This document shows positions 1 through 8,382 of a stretch of 64,000 bases of DNA, piece by piece. A program made the position numbers and the translations under genes. Every line of letters begins with the position of its first letter. The stretch's first letter is position 1. The stretch comes from Halobacteriovorax marinus. GTDB taxonomy: Bacteria > Bdellovibrionota > Bacteriovoracia > Bacteriovoracales > Bacteriovoracaceae. The stretch lies in contig MAAO01000006.1 of NCBI GenBank assembly GCA_002163155.1, positions 124,001 through 188,000 of the forward strand, written 5' to 3'. The notes beneath the pieces are model-generated. The model did not search any database. It was not told the DNA's origin and saw nothing but the letters and a program-made list of their open reading frames with translations.

Positions 1-1878
1 TGCACTGGGAAATGCCGCTAGGTTTTCAGGGTTTTGACTACCTTCTTCCATGGTAGGAATCATATAATTTAAAGCTTCGTATCTGGTGGCTTGCCTGACG
101 CTTTCAAGAGATTTTTCAATTTCAGTAGCAGTTACGAGAGTAGGGTCAGAAACATCAAGATGACTGGCAAATCTCGCGTATTGTCTTGAGTCGTAGAGCC
201 CAACTTTTTCTCTTCCTGATACGAGTGCGTTAGCATTTTGCTCAATAATGAGAAGTTTACCTGTGGGGTCAGTAGCGTGTTGAGAGAGGTCCGCTTCACT
301 CACATAATCGTAGAGGATATTTGGAATTCCAAAAGTTATGGGAGTTCCTGATGTCGGTGCCCCGCCAATAGGTGAAGAGAGTCCCGAAAGCCAGAAGGCT
401 TGGTCTGTAGGAATAGGTTGTCCCGCCGCAAAAGATCCTCCAGGTACACGAAGTCCTGAGAGGTAGGGAAGAGTTCTTCTTTGACCGGCTGTACTATCCG
501 CCCTTGGAACAATATGAGTTACAGACTGATCACCAAAACCAAAGAGCATGGGTCCTACTCTTCCTCCAAAAGGTTTCGCAGAAGCGTAAGCTTGGAGAGT
601 AATCCCTTTATCTTCAGTGAAAGGATAAAAGAGTCCAATGAAATCAGCTTCACCTTTTACGGCGTAGTAAGTGAGAACCTTTGGATTTTTAACATAGCCG
701 AACATGTAACCTGGAACAGGAAGGCCTGTTTTAGTGGCTCCACAGTTTCCTTCAACTGGAGTGTTTCCAACAATTGACTTAATTGCTTCACCTGAGTTGT
801 TAACGACGAGAGTTGTATAAAATGAAACTAAATTAAGAGGGTAAGCAATTAGATCAAGGTAGCTCTTTTGAGAGGGACTATGTTGACCAATGGAGCCGAT
901 GTTTATACTCGCACCTTGGGGAATGAGTGTGTGACTTAGAGTTCCAGGGAGAGCGTTGAAAACTTTTGGTTTTAATTCTGTTAACTTGAACGAGCTCGCA
1001 AATTCGTCTCTAATGACTCCCGACTTATAGGCTCCTCCTGAAAGGTTTCTAAAAGCGGACTTGAAGGCCTTAATAGGTCTTTCATTATAAGGATTTCCAA
1101 ACTGGCCAACTATATCACTTGTGAGTAATCCAATTCGAGTACACGAGTTTGAATTAAAACAAATGGGATCGTCTAGTGGCGGACGATTCACAAGGGCCTC
1201 TAGGTTTCTCATGCGAAGACCAAGCTCAATAGCTTGAATCCAGGCTCCTGTTCTATGGGAAGCAGCACTGGGCGTATCATTGAAAAAATCTTTCTTAATT
1301 CCGTAGGCCCAAATCATGGCACTCGCAAAATTTCTCACTGATTTCTTTGAACAGTTTGAGGCCTTAATTTTAGTAATTACGTTTTCAAAACTCTGATGTT
1401 GATCATCAATTCCAGGCATTCCTGGCGCCTCAAATCTTGGAAGACCGGGAGTGTTATAGAGTTTACAAATATCTTTAGATCCACCAAAAGACATACAAGT
1501 AGAAGGTAAATTAAAGGGGTCAAATTCACTAGAACCTGGGAAGGGGATGAGTTTGAAATTCGTTTCAGAGTTTGCAGTAACAACAGCTGGGTCCAATTGT
1601 TCACTTAAACCTAATTGCCCAATGACATAGTATTTAAACATCCATTCTTTATAAGTATTTCTCATTTCCCAATTGAGATAGGCGATATTAGTCAGTTGTC
1701 TTGCTTGAACAGCTGCACCTGACCAGGCCGCGGCATCAACGGCATTTTGTAAATTAATTTTAGCTTTAACAAAGAGTCCAACATTAATAATAAAGGCCAT
1801 TAAGGTAATGATAATCACCATAATGATGCCTAAGAAAATACTGAGCTGACCCTTCTGGCCTTTTAAATTCTTTTTCAT
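1..1878 (-). CDS. TadE/TadG-like pilus-assembly membrane protein, partial (3' end outside window)
   Basis: Read on the minus strand, an open frame of 626 codons runs from ATG at 1878 to the window edge with no stop. A TAG lies two codons upstream of the ATG, so the start is firm. The N-terminus is short and basic (MKKNLKGQKGQ), followed by one hydrophobic helix of about 25 residues. Then comes the motif NVGLFVKAKINLQNAVDAAAWSGA, shortened here to its key pattern of Ala-rich residues after the helix. This layout is that of Tad/TadG-like proteins, which are tethered by one N-terminal helix with a large extracytoplasmic part and act with Flp-type pili. The rest is Gly/Pro/Ser-rich with no motif I recognise. 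Other Tad genes, if present, lie outside the window. The family call rests only on the N-terminus. Confidence 0.6.
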   Translation of the reverse strand, partial: MKKNLKGQKGQLSIFLGIIMVIIITLMAFIINVGLFVKAKINLQNAVDAAAWSGAAVQARQLTNIAYLNWEMRNTYKEWMFKYYVIGQLGLSEQLDPAVVTANSETNFKLIPFPGSSEFDPFNLPSTCMSFGGSKDICKLYNTPGLPRFEAPGMPGIDDQHQSFENVITKIKASNCSKKSVRNFASAMIWAYGIKKDFFNDTPSAASHRTGAWIQAIELGLRMRNLEALVNRPPLDDPICFNSNSCTRIGLLTSDIVGQFGNPYNERPIKAFKSAFRNLSGGAYKSGVIRDEFASSFKLTELKPKVFNALPGTLSHTLIPQGASINIGSIGQHSPSQKSYLDLIAYPLNLVSFYTTLVVNNSGEAIKSIVGNTPVEGNCGATKTGLPVPGYMFGYVKNPKVLTYYAVKGEADFIGLFYPFTEDKGITLQAYASAKPFGGRVGPMLFGFGDQSVTHIVPRADSTAGQRRTLPYLSGLRVPGGSFAAGQPIPTDQAFWLSGLSSPIGGAPTSGTPITFGIPNILYDYVSEADLSQHATDPTGKLLIIEQNANALVSGREKVGLYDSRQYARFASHLDVSDPTLVTATEIEKSLESVRQATRYEALNYMIPTMEEGSQNPENLAAFPSA

Positions 1879-1944
1879 GAGGCCCTATATTAGCATCATA
1901 AACTACTGATAAAAAAGGTCTGTCTTTCAATAAATAGGAATAAT

Positions 1945-2210
1945 TTGCCGGGAGCAGGGTGCTCCCAGTGCCAAACGATTCGACACCACTTTTTGTGAAT
2001 ACACACGGTTGGGCAGTGCGAAACTTGGAACGGTTCTTGATATATATAGGATAGGCTGCGATAAAGAGTCGGAATCGTAGCGTAGAACGTTGGTAGCACG
2101 ACTAAACCTTTCACAAGTTTACTTTCTCTACGCACGAAAGTGCTTCAAAAAACACGTCTTTCTCTGGTGGTCGAGGGGCCACCGGAGCACTTTTCTTACG
2201 TGTTTGGCAG
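1945..2210 (+). ncRNA. Candidate structured RNA or 5' leader with nested pseudoknot
   Basis: This divergent intergenic stretch is visibly richer in G+C than its flanks and packed with complementary segments. Hairpin GGGAGCA/TGCTCCC lies near 1950-1966. A long-range stem pairs GCGTAGA (about 2078) with TCTACGC (about 2127). Stem A is 2139-2146 with 2184-2191 (8 bp). Stem B is 2150-2157 with 2198-2205 (8 bp, perfect) and crosses stem A. Hairpin C is 2166-2172 with 2177-2183, loop GAGG. A and B together make an H-type pseudoknot with C in its loop. The non-Watson-Crick pairs (2145-2185, 2171-2178) are G-U on the plus strand but A-C on the minus strand, so plus-strand RNA is favoured. It could be an independent RNA or the leader of the gene at 2275. 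No terminator follows it directly. Confidence 0.45.
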
Positions 2211-2241
2211 AATTTGCGAGCTAAAATTGTGGACGAAAAAT

Positions 2242-2250
2242 TGCTATAAT
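2242..2250 (+). promoter_or_regulatory. Extended -10 promoter for the 2275 gene
   Basis: The sequence TGCTATAAT gives a perfect TATAAT hexamer at 2245-2250 with an upstream TGn extension. No good -35 hexamer is present at 16-18 bp, as expected for extended -10 promoters. Initiation would be near 2257, giving a leader of roughly 18 nt to the ATG at 2275. It lies downstream of the pseudoknot region, so this gene could be transcribed with or without that structure. Confidence 0.5.
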
Positions 2251-2274
2251 CTGGGGAGAACATGGAGTCGCATA

Positions 2275-2730
2275 ATGAGAAAGCATGATTGGCAGCCACT
2301 TGAATATCGTACATTCAAACATAAGAACCCAAAGATGGAATTCTTCTGTCCTCTGTGCAGCACCAAGAGAGTCTTCAATTCAACTCCTCGTTTAAGCTTT
2401 AAGAACTACTGCCAAATGACTTTAACTACTCTGTTAGTGGGAGGAGCCTTCTTTCCTATAATGGGACTAAGGTCGTTCTTTGTTTTCTTTATTTTCTGGG
2501 CCGGCTTTGAAGCAGCTGTGCGCATGAACTTTAGAAAAGAGGTTCCGTGTCCACACTGTGGATTTGATGCATCTTGGTATAAAAGAGATGTTACTGTGGC
2601 GAGAAAGAAAGTTAAAGACTTCTGGGATAAGGGTAATTCCGAAGAAGAGAGTGACTCTTCTGAAGAGGTGAGCCCTGAAGTCATGGCGCAGCAAAATCAA
2701 GAAAATACCGAGCAACAAGCCAATTATTAA
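2275..2730 (+). CDS. Split zinc-ribbon membrane protein, uncharacterised
   Basis: A 151-residue protein. The start at 2275 is chosen because GGAG sits 7 nt upstream (2264-2267); the frame opens earlier, but that part overlaps the structured RNA region. Two CxxC pairs are visible, C25-P-L-C28 and C92-P-H-C95, as in a zinc ribbon. Between them, residues about 49-82 form two closely spaced hydrophobic segments with a Pro-Ile-Met-Gly turn. This suggests a membrane hairpin that brings both knuckles to the same, probably cytoplasmic, side. The C-terminal 45 residues are acidic and Gln-rich. I do not recognise a named family. Function is unknown; metal binding is inferred from the cysteines. Confidence 0.7.
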   Translation: MRKHDWQPLEYRTFKHKNPKMEFFCPLCSTKRVFNSTPRLSFKNYCQMTLTTLLVGGAFFPIMGLRSFFVFFIFWAGFEAAVRMNFRKEVPCPHCGFDASWYKRDVTVARKKVKDFWDKGNSEEESDSSEEVSPEVMAQQNQENTEQQANY

Positions 2731-2810
2731 TCAATGAAAGAAAACATTTTGAGATTTCAATAGCTTAGGAAATAAGCTCTCGCACTACCTTTGCTTAGGA
2801 GTAGTATTAA

Positions 2811-2838
2811 GAAAAAGCCTTTAAAAAGGACCTTTTTC
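2811..2838. terminator. Probable intrinsic terminator, possibly bidirectional
   Basis: GAAAAAG-CCTTT, loop AA, AAAGG-(AC)-CTTTTTC forms an imperfect hairpin with A-rich and T-rich outer arms, 80 nt after the stop of the zinc-ribbon gene and about 80 nt before ssb. The stem is AT-rich, so the call is moderate. Confidence 0.45.
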
Positions 2839-2920
2839 ATACTATGTTTTATCGATACAAACAACACTACTAGAATTTGATGAGAAGTATCGTAGTACTC
2901 ATCATTAACGGGAGAAAGCT

Positions 2921-3391
2921 ATGAGTTTAAACAAAGTAATGATTATTGGAAGACTAGGAAAAGATCCAGAATTAAAGTACACACCTTCTGGTGCAGCTGT
3001 ATGTAACTTTTCAGTAGCAACTTCTGAAACTTGGGCAGACAAGTCTGGTCAAAAACAAGAAAAGACTGAATGGCACAACATTGTTGTGTGGGGAAAACTT
3101 GCAGAACTTTGTAACCAATACCTAGCTAAAGGTCGTCAAGCTTACGTTGAAGGTTCTCTTTCAACTAGATCTTGGGAAAAAGACGGTGTTAAAAGATACT
3201 CAACAGAAATTAACGCTAAGACTATTCAGTTCTTAGGTGGACAACAAGCAAACGCTGGCCAAGGTCAATCTAGAGATGGTGGATATAACCAATCAGCTCC
3301 TGCTGCACAACCTCAGCAAAACAATGCTATGAACCAAGACTATGACATTGCAACTGACTCTAACTTCACAAGCGATGACATACCGTTTTAG
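2921..3391 (+). CDS. ssb: Single-stranded DNA-binding protein SSB
   Basis: 156 residues. The N-terminal OB-fold opens with the classic [20 protein letters not shown] and keeps the [12 protein letters not shown] strand and the [11 protein letters not shown] segment. A Gln/Gly/Asn-rich linker follows. The C-terminus is the acidic tip DDIPF that recruits replication and repair partners in bacterial SSBs. It binds ssDNA during replication, recombination and repair. A GGGAGA Shine-Dalgarno lies 6 nt before the ATG. It is monocistronic: terminator-like hairpins lie on both sides. Confidence 0.97.
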   Translation: MSLNKVMIIGRLGKDPELKYTPSGAAVCNFSVATSETWADKSGQKQEKTEWHNIVVWGKLAELCNQYLAKGRQAYVEGSLSTRSWEKDGVKRYSTEINAKTIQFLGGQQANAGQGQSRDGGYNQSAPAAQPQQNNAMNQDYDIATDSNFTSDDIPF

Positions 3392-3428
3392 GCCTTAGAT
3401 CTAAATCAAAATTTTATAAAATAGAATA

Positions 3429-3454
3429 GGGACCTTTAATAGGTCCCTTTTTTT
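3429..3454 (+). terminator. Intrinsic terminator of ssb
   Basis: GGGACCT (3429-3435), a 5-nt loop, AGGTCCC (3441-3447), then seven T. It begins 37 nt after the ssb stop. Confidence 0.9.
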
Positions 3455-3578
3455 ATATATTCCTAATAAGTCTAAAGAATACAAGTTATTTCAATAGTTT
3501 AGATTGATATGAATTCTCATGCATTCTTAAAGTAATCTTGTCGTATTTCCGAAAAGCTAAGTAAGGAAAAGGGAATAT

Positions 3579-4754
3579 ATGTCTAAAGTGTTAACACCAA
3601 AAAATAATAGTTACTTTTCAGTGGGATTTAATTTGATCCTAGTGGGTGTTGATCTACCATATGACCTCTATGTGAACTCTTCTTCAAACGAGTTAAAAGA
3701 GAAGTTTGTAAGAATTTTTCCGATGCACGGAAAACTCATCAATGAGGATATTCAAACTTTTAAAAAGAAGTACCATCAACTCTATATAAATGAAGATCAA
3801 CGAGATGTTTATTTAAAAAGTCTAGTAGATTGTGCCGGGCTTGAAGATACTGAGAAGACGGAAGTTATAAAAGATTCTGCTATTCATTACCTTGATACAA
3901 TATTTGATTCAACGAAAGAGTTTTCTAACGAAGTTTTAAATGAAACGATTTCAGGTTGCAGAGATTCTGTAGAGTCTATGGTTGATGTAATCAAAGATTA
4001 CGATGTAAAGCAGGTACAAGGCTTAATTGCTGATCTCAGTTTTCATGACTTCTACACATATGACCATTCAATAAATGTTTCGATGTATTGTATTTCAATT
4101 TTTAAGCTTCTAAAGCCAGATGCTAAAAGAGAAGAAATTGTCATGGCAGGTCTAGGTGGATTACTCCATGATCTTGGAAAAATTAAAATACCTACTCATA
4201 TTATAAATAATGCAGGCAAGCTTGATGACGAGCAATTTGCCATGATTAAAAAACATCCACGTTTTGGATTTGATTTAGTTTCAAAATCTGACGTAGATTG
4301 TCCTGGAATTGATTTCTCTGTTGTAAAAAGAATCATATATGAGCATCACGAAAATTTTAATGGTACGGGTTATCCTGAAGGTTTAAAGGAAGATGAGATT
4401 CATATTCTTGCTCGTATTACTTCTATCGCAGATTTCTTCGATGCTATAACAACTAAGAGATCTTATCACGAAGCTCTATCTTCTGAAGAGGCCTTGGCCA
4501 TTATGTCTAGAAGTGTCGGTAAGAAGATTGACCCAAAACTCTTCGAGGTTTTTTCTAAAAGTGTTTCTCAGGTGGTGAATCGTACACATAATGAGGAGCT
4601 TCCAGATGACTTTGATCCTTGTCAGCCTCACGATGTTCTTCCATTTCAAGCAGTAACAGCTAAGAAACAAAAATCTAATCTCTTTGATAAAGATGAGAAA
4701 AGCTTTGGAAAAGTTGCAGGTGACTCTGACTTTGGTAAGAAGAAGGCATCATAG
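3579..4754 (+). CDS. HD-GYP domain protein (c-di-GMP phosphodiesterase family)
   Basis: 391 residues with no signal peptide or TM segment. The C-terminal half is an HD-GYP domain: the HD pair is in LLHDLGK (H197-D198), then KHPRFG, HHENFNGTGYP (H256, H257, GYP) and a later DFFDAI segment. Members hydrolyse cyclic di-GMP or serve as degenerate receptors. The metal ligands and GYP appear intact, although the usual HHExxDG has Asn for Asp. The first 140 residues are unlike a receiver domain and unrecognised; the last 60 are a Lys-rich tail. AAGGAAAAGGG precedes the start. It stands alone between ssb and the convergent secG operon. I saw no c-di-GMP riboswitch motif upstream. Confidence 0.88.
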   Translation: MSKVLTPKNNSYFSVGFNLILVGVDLPYDLYVNSSSNELKEKFVRIFPMHGKLINEDIQTFKKKYHQLYINEDQRDVYLKSLVDCAGLEDTEKTEVIKDSAIHYLDTIFDSTKEFSNEVLNETISGCRDSVESMVDVIKDYDVKQVQGLIADLSFHDFYTYDHSINVSMYCISIFKLLKPDAKREEIVMAGLGGLLHDLGKIKIPTHIINNAGKLDDEQFAMIKKHPRFGFDLVSKSDVDCPGIDFSVVKRIIYEHHENFNGTGYPEGLKEDEIHILARITSIADFFDAITTKRSYHEALSSEEALAIMSRSVGKKIDPKLFEVFSKSVSQVVNRTHNEELPDDFDPCQPHDVLPFQAVTAKKQKSNLFDKDEKSFGKVAGDSDFGKKKAS

Positions 4755-4775
4755 AAAAGCCCACAAATAGTGGGC
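4755..4775 (-). terminator. Terminator of the gap-pgk-tpiA-secG operon
   Basis: On the minus strand GCCCAC, loop TATTT, GTGGGC is followed by TTTT. It starts 29 nt beyond the secG stop and abuts the convergent HD-GYP gene's stop codon. Confidence 0.75.
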
Positions 4776-4803
4776 CATAGAAAACTTTCAATTTTAATTT
4801 AAA

Positions 4804-5154
4804 TTACTTCGTTTCTGCTTTTGGCTCAGTAGCTTTTGAAGCAGCTGGAGTTGTTGCAGGAGTAGCAGCGGCATCATTGTTAAGTGGAGCTGCGATTGGA
4901 ACTTCACCATCTAATAGAGAAGAAGTAGATTTCGTAGATTGAATCTTTGCAAGAAGAATTGAATTTCCAAGAAAGAGAACTGCAAGAACAGTTGTAATCT
5001 TACCTAGAATATTCCCTTGTTGTGAACCTGTGAAAGTAGCATCTCCGCCACCTGACATAAGTCCCGCTTCTGCACCTTTTCCGAATTGGAGAAGAACAAG
5101 AATGATTAAAAGAACCGAAATAACAATATGAAAAACCATGAGTGATGTGAACAT
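4804..5154 (-). CDS. secG: Preprotein translocase subunit SecG
   Basis: 116 residues. Two membrane helices (residues about 3-23 and 53-72) flank the conserved cytoplasmic loop GKGAEAGLMSGGGDATFTGSQ. An Ala/Thr/Pro-rich tail of about 40 residues follows, longer than in minimal SecG. SecG assists SecYE in protein export. It is the last gene of the glycolytic operon, 94 nt after tpiA, an arrangement widely conserved in bacteria. The hairpin at 4759-4775 ends the operon. Confidence 0.93.
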   Translation of the reverse strand: MFTSLMVFHIVISVLLIILVLLQFGKGAEAGLMSGGGDATFTGSQQGNILGKITTVLAVLFLGNSILLAKIQSTKSTSSLLDGEVPIAAPLNNDAAATPATTPAASKATEPKAETK

Positions 5155-5248
5155 AATTACAATACCTTATAAAAACTTAATAAATGCTTATAAATAAATA
5201 ACAAAAAAGTGGAGTCTTTGGCAAGAAATCGCTAAAACTCACTTAGAT

Positions 5249-5992
5249 TTATTTACTATTTTGGCATAATTCCTTAAAACTTGTTCCTGTCAGAGAAGCT
5301 CCACCCACTAGGGCGCCATCAATATCTTCATTTGTGAGCAAACCTTCGACATTGGCAGGTTTTACGCTTCCACCGTAGAGAATAGGAGTGCTTTCAGGTT
5401 TGAAGCCTGAGATGTTTGCTAGCTCTTTTCTTATATAAGCGTGAACTTCTTGAGCTTGCTCAGGAGTAGCGACTTTACCAGTCCCAATGGCCCAAACAGG
5501 CTCATAGGCGATGATAACTTTACCTATATGACTATCTGTTAGACCTTTAAGTCCTTCAGTTAGCTGAACTTTTAAAACTGCTTCAACTGACCCTGCTTCT
5601 CTTTCTTCAAGAGTTTCACCAACGCAGAAAATAGCTACGAGTTGATTCTCAAGGGCCTTATGTAGTTTCTTATTTAAAAGAGCATTTTGTTCTTTGTAGA
5701 TGGCCCTTCTTTCTGAGTGACCAAGAATAACAAAGTGAGCACCAAGGTCTTTTAAAGACTTTGGGCTAAGCTCGCCAGTAAAAGCTCCAGAGTCTTGCTC
5801 ACAACAGTTTTGAGCACCAACAGCAAAGCCTTCAAGCTTCTTTTCTAAAAGAATTGGAAGGTGCATACCTTGTGGAGCGATCCACGCTGCACAATTAATA
5901 TCTGAGAGTTCTCCCAGTTCGTTGAAGAAAGTTTCAATCTCAGCAAGAGATTGATTCATTTTCCAATTACCTACAATATGAGTTTTACGCAT
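5249..5992 (-). CDS. tpiA: Triosephosphate isomerase
   Basis: 247 residues, the normal length. It interconverts dihydroxyacetone phosphate and glyceraldehyde-3-phosphate in the cytosol. Visible active-site motifs are GNWKMN (catalytic Lys), ILGHSERR (His), AYEPVWAIGTG (catalytic Glu and flexible loop) and ILYGGSVKPAN (phosphate binding). It lies 10 nt after pgk and is surely co-transcribed. Confidence 0.97.
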   Translation of the reverse strand: MRKTHIVGNWKMNQSLAEIETFFNELGELSDINCAAWIAPQGMHLPILLEKKLEGFAVGAQNCCEQDSGAFTGELSPKSLKDLGAHFVILGHSERRAIYKEQNALLNKKLHKALENQLVAIFCVGETLEEREAGSVEAVLKVQLTEGLKGLTDSHIGKVIIAYEPVWAIGTGKVATPEQAQEVHAYIRKELANISGFKPESTPILYGGSVKPANVEGLLTNEDIDGALVGGASLTGTSFKELCQNSK

Positions 5993-6002
5993 TAATTATT
6001 CC

Positions 6003-7202
6003 TTAGTTTAAATCTATGCCAAATCTTAAGGCCTGTACTCCAGGAAGAGTTCCCTCTTCAATAAACTCTAGAGAAGCTCCACCACCAGTTGAGACATGGC
6101 TCATCTTGTCATATAGTCCTGAAATTTTCACAGCACTAACCGAGTCACCACCACCTACAAGAGTGAAGGCATCATCAAGTTGGCTTAGAGCAGTTGCAAT
6201 GGCCATTGTACCATTAGCAAAATCCTTATTCTCAAATAGTCCCATTGGACCATTCCAAAGAACAGTTTTTGCATTACTAATCTTATTTTCAAAGAGTGCA
6301 ATTGTTTTAGGACCAATATCAAGGGCCATACAATCTCCATCAACTTCAACCTTTGCGCAAAGCTTAGGAGCCCCACCAAATTCTGTTGAAACTATATGGT
6401 CAACAGGAAGAACGATTTTAGATTTACTTGGACTCATTAAAATTTTCTTAGCTAGTTTAACGTCATCAGCTGAACAAAGAGAATTTCCAACGTCGTGGCC
6501 TTGAGCCACTAAGAAAGGATAGGCCATTGCTCCACCAATAATGAGGTGATCAACATTAACTATAAGTCTTTCTATAATTTTAATCTTATCAGAAACTTTT
6601 GCTCCACCAACGATGGCAACAAAAGGTGACTTTGGTGAATTTACAATTTTTGTTAGAGCTTGAATTTCTTTCTTTAAGAGAAATCCACCAACAGCTTTAT
6701 TTTTAAAGTATGCATTGATTGTATAAGTTGAAGCATGTTTTCTATGGGCAGTCCCAAAGGCATCATTTACATAGATATCACCGTAAGCAGCGAGAGCTTT
6801 TGCAAATTCTGCAGAACCTTCTTCTTCTTCTGAGTGATATCTTAAATTTTGGAGTAAAATGATTCTTGATTCATTAAGAGTGAGGAGAGTTTTAATTCCT
6901 CTATCAAGACATGACTCAGTTAAAATAACATCTTCATTTAATTTCTCTGCAAGGTAAGTTGCCACTGGCTCAAGAGTGTAGTCAGGGTTTACTTTACCTT
7001 TTGGTCTACCTAGGTGACTCATAAGAATAAGTTTCTTAGCTCCATTATCAAGTAGGTATTGAATAGTCTCTAGGGCCATATCAATGCGAGTCGTATCAGT
7101 AATCTTAGATCGATCTTTACTATCTAGGGGAACATTGAAGTCAAAACGACAAAGAATATTCTTATCTTTAACTTCAATTTCATCAACGTAGGTAAGGGCC
7201 AT
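6003..7202 (-). CDS. pgk: Phosphoglycerate kinase
   Basis: 399 residues, full length. It transfers phosphate from 1,3-bisphosphoglycerate to ADP. Seen: the N-terminal RFDFNVPL signature, LMSHLGRPKG, the YVNDAFGTAHR segment, and the C-terminal nucleotide-binding WNGPMGLFE and GGGDSVSAV...STGGGASLE. Its ATG overlaps the gap stop by one base (TAATG), giving translational coupling. Confidence 0.97.
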   Translation of the reverse strand: MALTYVDEIEVKDKNILCRFDFNVPLDSKDRSKITDTTRIDMALETIQYLLDNGAKKLILMSHLGRPKGKVNPDYTLEPVATYLAEKLNEDVILTESCLDRGIKTLLTLNESRIILLQNLRYHSEEEEGSAEFAKALAAYGDIYVNDAFGTAHRKHASTYTINAYFKNKAVGGFLLKKEIQALTKIVNSPKSPFVAIVGGAKVSDKIKIIERLIVNVDHLIIGGAMAYPFLVAQGHDVGNSLCSADDVKLAKKILMSPSKSKIVLPVDHIVSTEFGGAPKLCAKVEVDGDCMALDIGPKTIALFENKISNAKTVLWNGPMGLFENKDFANGTMAIATALSQLDDAFTLVGGGDSVSAVKISGLYDKMSHVSTGGGASLEFIEEGTLPGVQALRFGIDLN

Positions 7203-8218
7203 TACAGTTTCTTCCCAATGAATGTTGCTAGATCAATAACTCTGTTAGAGAAACCAGCTTCGTTATCATACCAAGAAACAACTTTAACATTGTTTCCTTC
7301 GATAACATTTGTAAGAGAAGCATCTACACATGATGAATCTCTCATTCCCATGAAATCAACAGAAACAAGTTTATCTTCTTCAAAAGCAAGAACACCTTTT
7401 AAAGTTGTTTCAGAAGCTTCTTTAAGAGCGGCGTTTACTTCTTCTATAGTGACATCTCTTTTAAGAGTTACATTTAAATCTACTAATGAAACGTTTGCAG
7501 TAGGAACTCTAATAGCAAAACCATCTAGCTTTCCTGCAAGTTCAGGAATAACAAGTCCAACTGCTTTAGCGGCACCTGTCGTTGTAGGGATCATTGAAAC
7601 TGCAGCTGATCTTGCTCTTCTCTTATCTGGGTGACAAGTATCAAGAATTTTTTGATCACCTGTATAAGAATGAATCGTAGTCATAAATCCACTTTCAATA
7701 CCAAAAGAATCATTAAGAACTTTAGCTAATGGAGAAAGACAGTTAGTCGTACAACTTGCATTTGAAATGATGTGATGGTTTTCAGGTTCGTAATTTTCGT
7801 TATTGATTCCCATTACGAAAGTACCATCAAGGTCTTTTCCTGGAGCACACATAATGACTTTTTTAACTGTTCCTGAAATGTGCTGACCAAGACCAGCTTT
7901 ATCAGTAAAAATACCTGTGGCATCAATTACGATATCTACTTTATCGTGTGACCAAGGAATTTCTGTTGGATCGTAGTACTTGTGAAAAGTTATTTTGTGA
8001 CCATTGATATCTAAAATATGATCGTCGTGAAGAGTTACGTCGGCCTTAAATCTACCGTGAACAGAATCGTACTTAAGAAGGTGAATGTAATCAGCAGCAT
8101 GACCTGGACTGTTTACTGCAACAACTTCAATATCATCAACACCACGGTTGAAAATTTCTCTAAGAACTGTACGTCCAATTCTTCCCATTCCGTTAATACC
8201 AACTCTAATCTTTGACAT
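7202..8218 (-). CDS. gap: Glyceraldehyde-3-phosphate dehydrogenase, type I
   Basis: 338 residues. It oxidises glyceraldehyde-3-phosphate to 1,3-bisphosphoglycerate. The N-terminal Rossmann motif is VGINGMGRIGR; catalytic Cys156 lies in SNASCTTNC; HSYTGDQ and WYDNEAGFSNR are present. Oddity: the residue that sets NAD specificity in the usual type (Asp of VAVND) is Ser37 here (VAVNSPG), which hints at relaxed or NADP use. First gene of the four-gene operon. GGAG precedes the ATG by 5 nt. Confidence 0.96.
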   Translation of the reverse strand: MSKIRVGINGMGRIGRTVLREIFNRGVDDIEVVAVNSPGHAADYIHLLKYDSVHGRFKADVTLHDDHILDINGHKITFHKYYDPTEIPWSHDKVDIVIDATGIFTDKAGLGQHISGTVKKVIMCAPGKDLDGTFVMGINNENYEPENHHIISNASCTTNCLSPLAKVLNDSFGIESGFMTTIHSYTGDQKILDTCHPDKRRARSAAVSMIPTTTGAAKAVGLVIPELAGKLDGFAIRVPTANVSLVDLNVTLKRDVTIEEVNAALKEASETTLKGVLAFEEDKLVSVDFMGMRDSSCVDASLTNVIEGNNVKVVSWYDNEAGFSNRVIDLATFIGKKL

Positions 8219-8243
8219 ATCTGCTCCGCGTTAAATAGTGTGT

Positions 8244-8272
8244 TTATATTTGAAGGGCGACTATGTCATAAT
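8244..8272 (-). promoter_or_regulatory. Candidate promoter of the gap operon
   Basis: Minus-strand TATAAA (-10, 8249-8244) lies 17 bp from TTATGA (-35, 8272-8267). An overlapping ATGACA offers a better -35 at 15 bp. The site is 26 nt or more upstream of the gap ATG. Only the -10 is convincing. Confidence 0.35.
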
Positions 8273-8382
8273 TCCATGGGCTTGGGTAGTTGATTTACGT
8301 CAAAGTAGTGTAATAGTCAGGTATTTGCTAGATAGATTTTGCTTGGGTGCGTTATGTTACGAATATTTGTAAACTAAAAGTC

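Noticed and set aside
1970-1990. ATTCGAC resembling the tmRNA 5' motif
   Set aside because: No tag peptide frame and no tRNA-like 3' end with CCA found downstream.
1896-2314. Short minus-strand open frames across the structured intergenic region
   Set aside because: No ribosome-binding sites, unlikely composition, and they cover the pseudoknot region; treated as chance frames.
3455-3578. c-di-GMP riboswitch before the HD-GYP gene
   Set aside because: Conserved GEMM-type motifs not seen; the gap is short and holds the ssb terminator end and a promoter.
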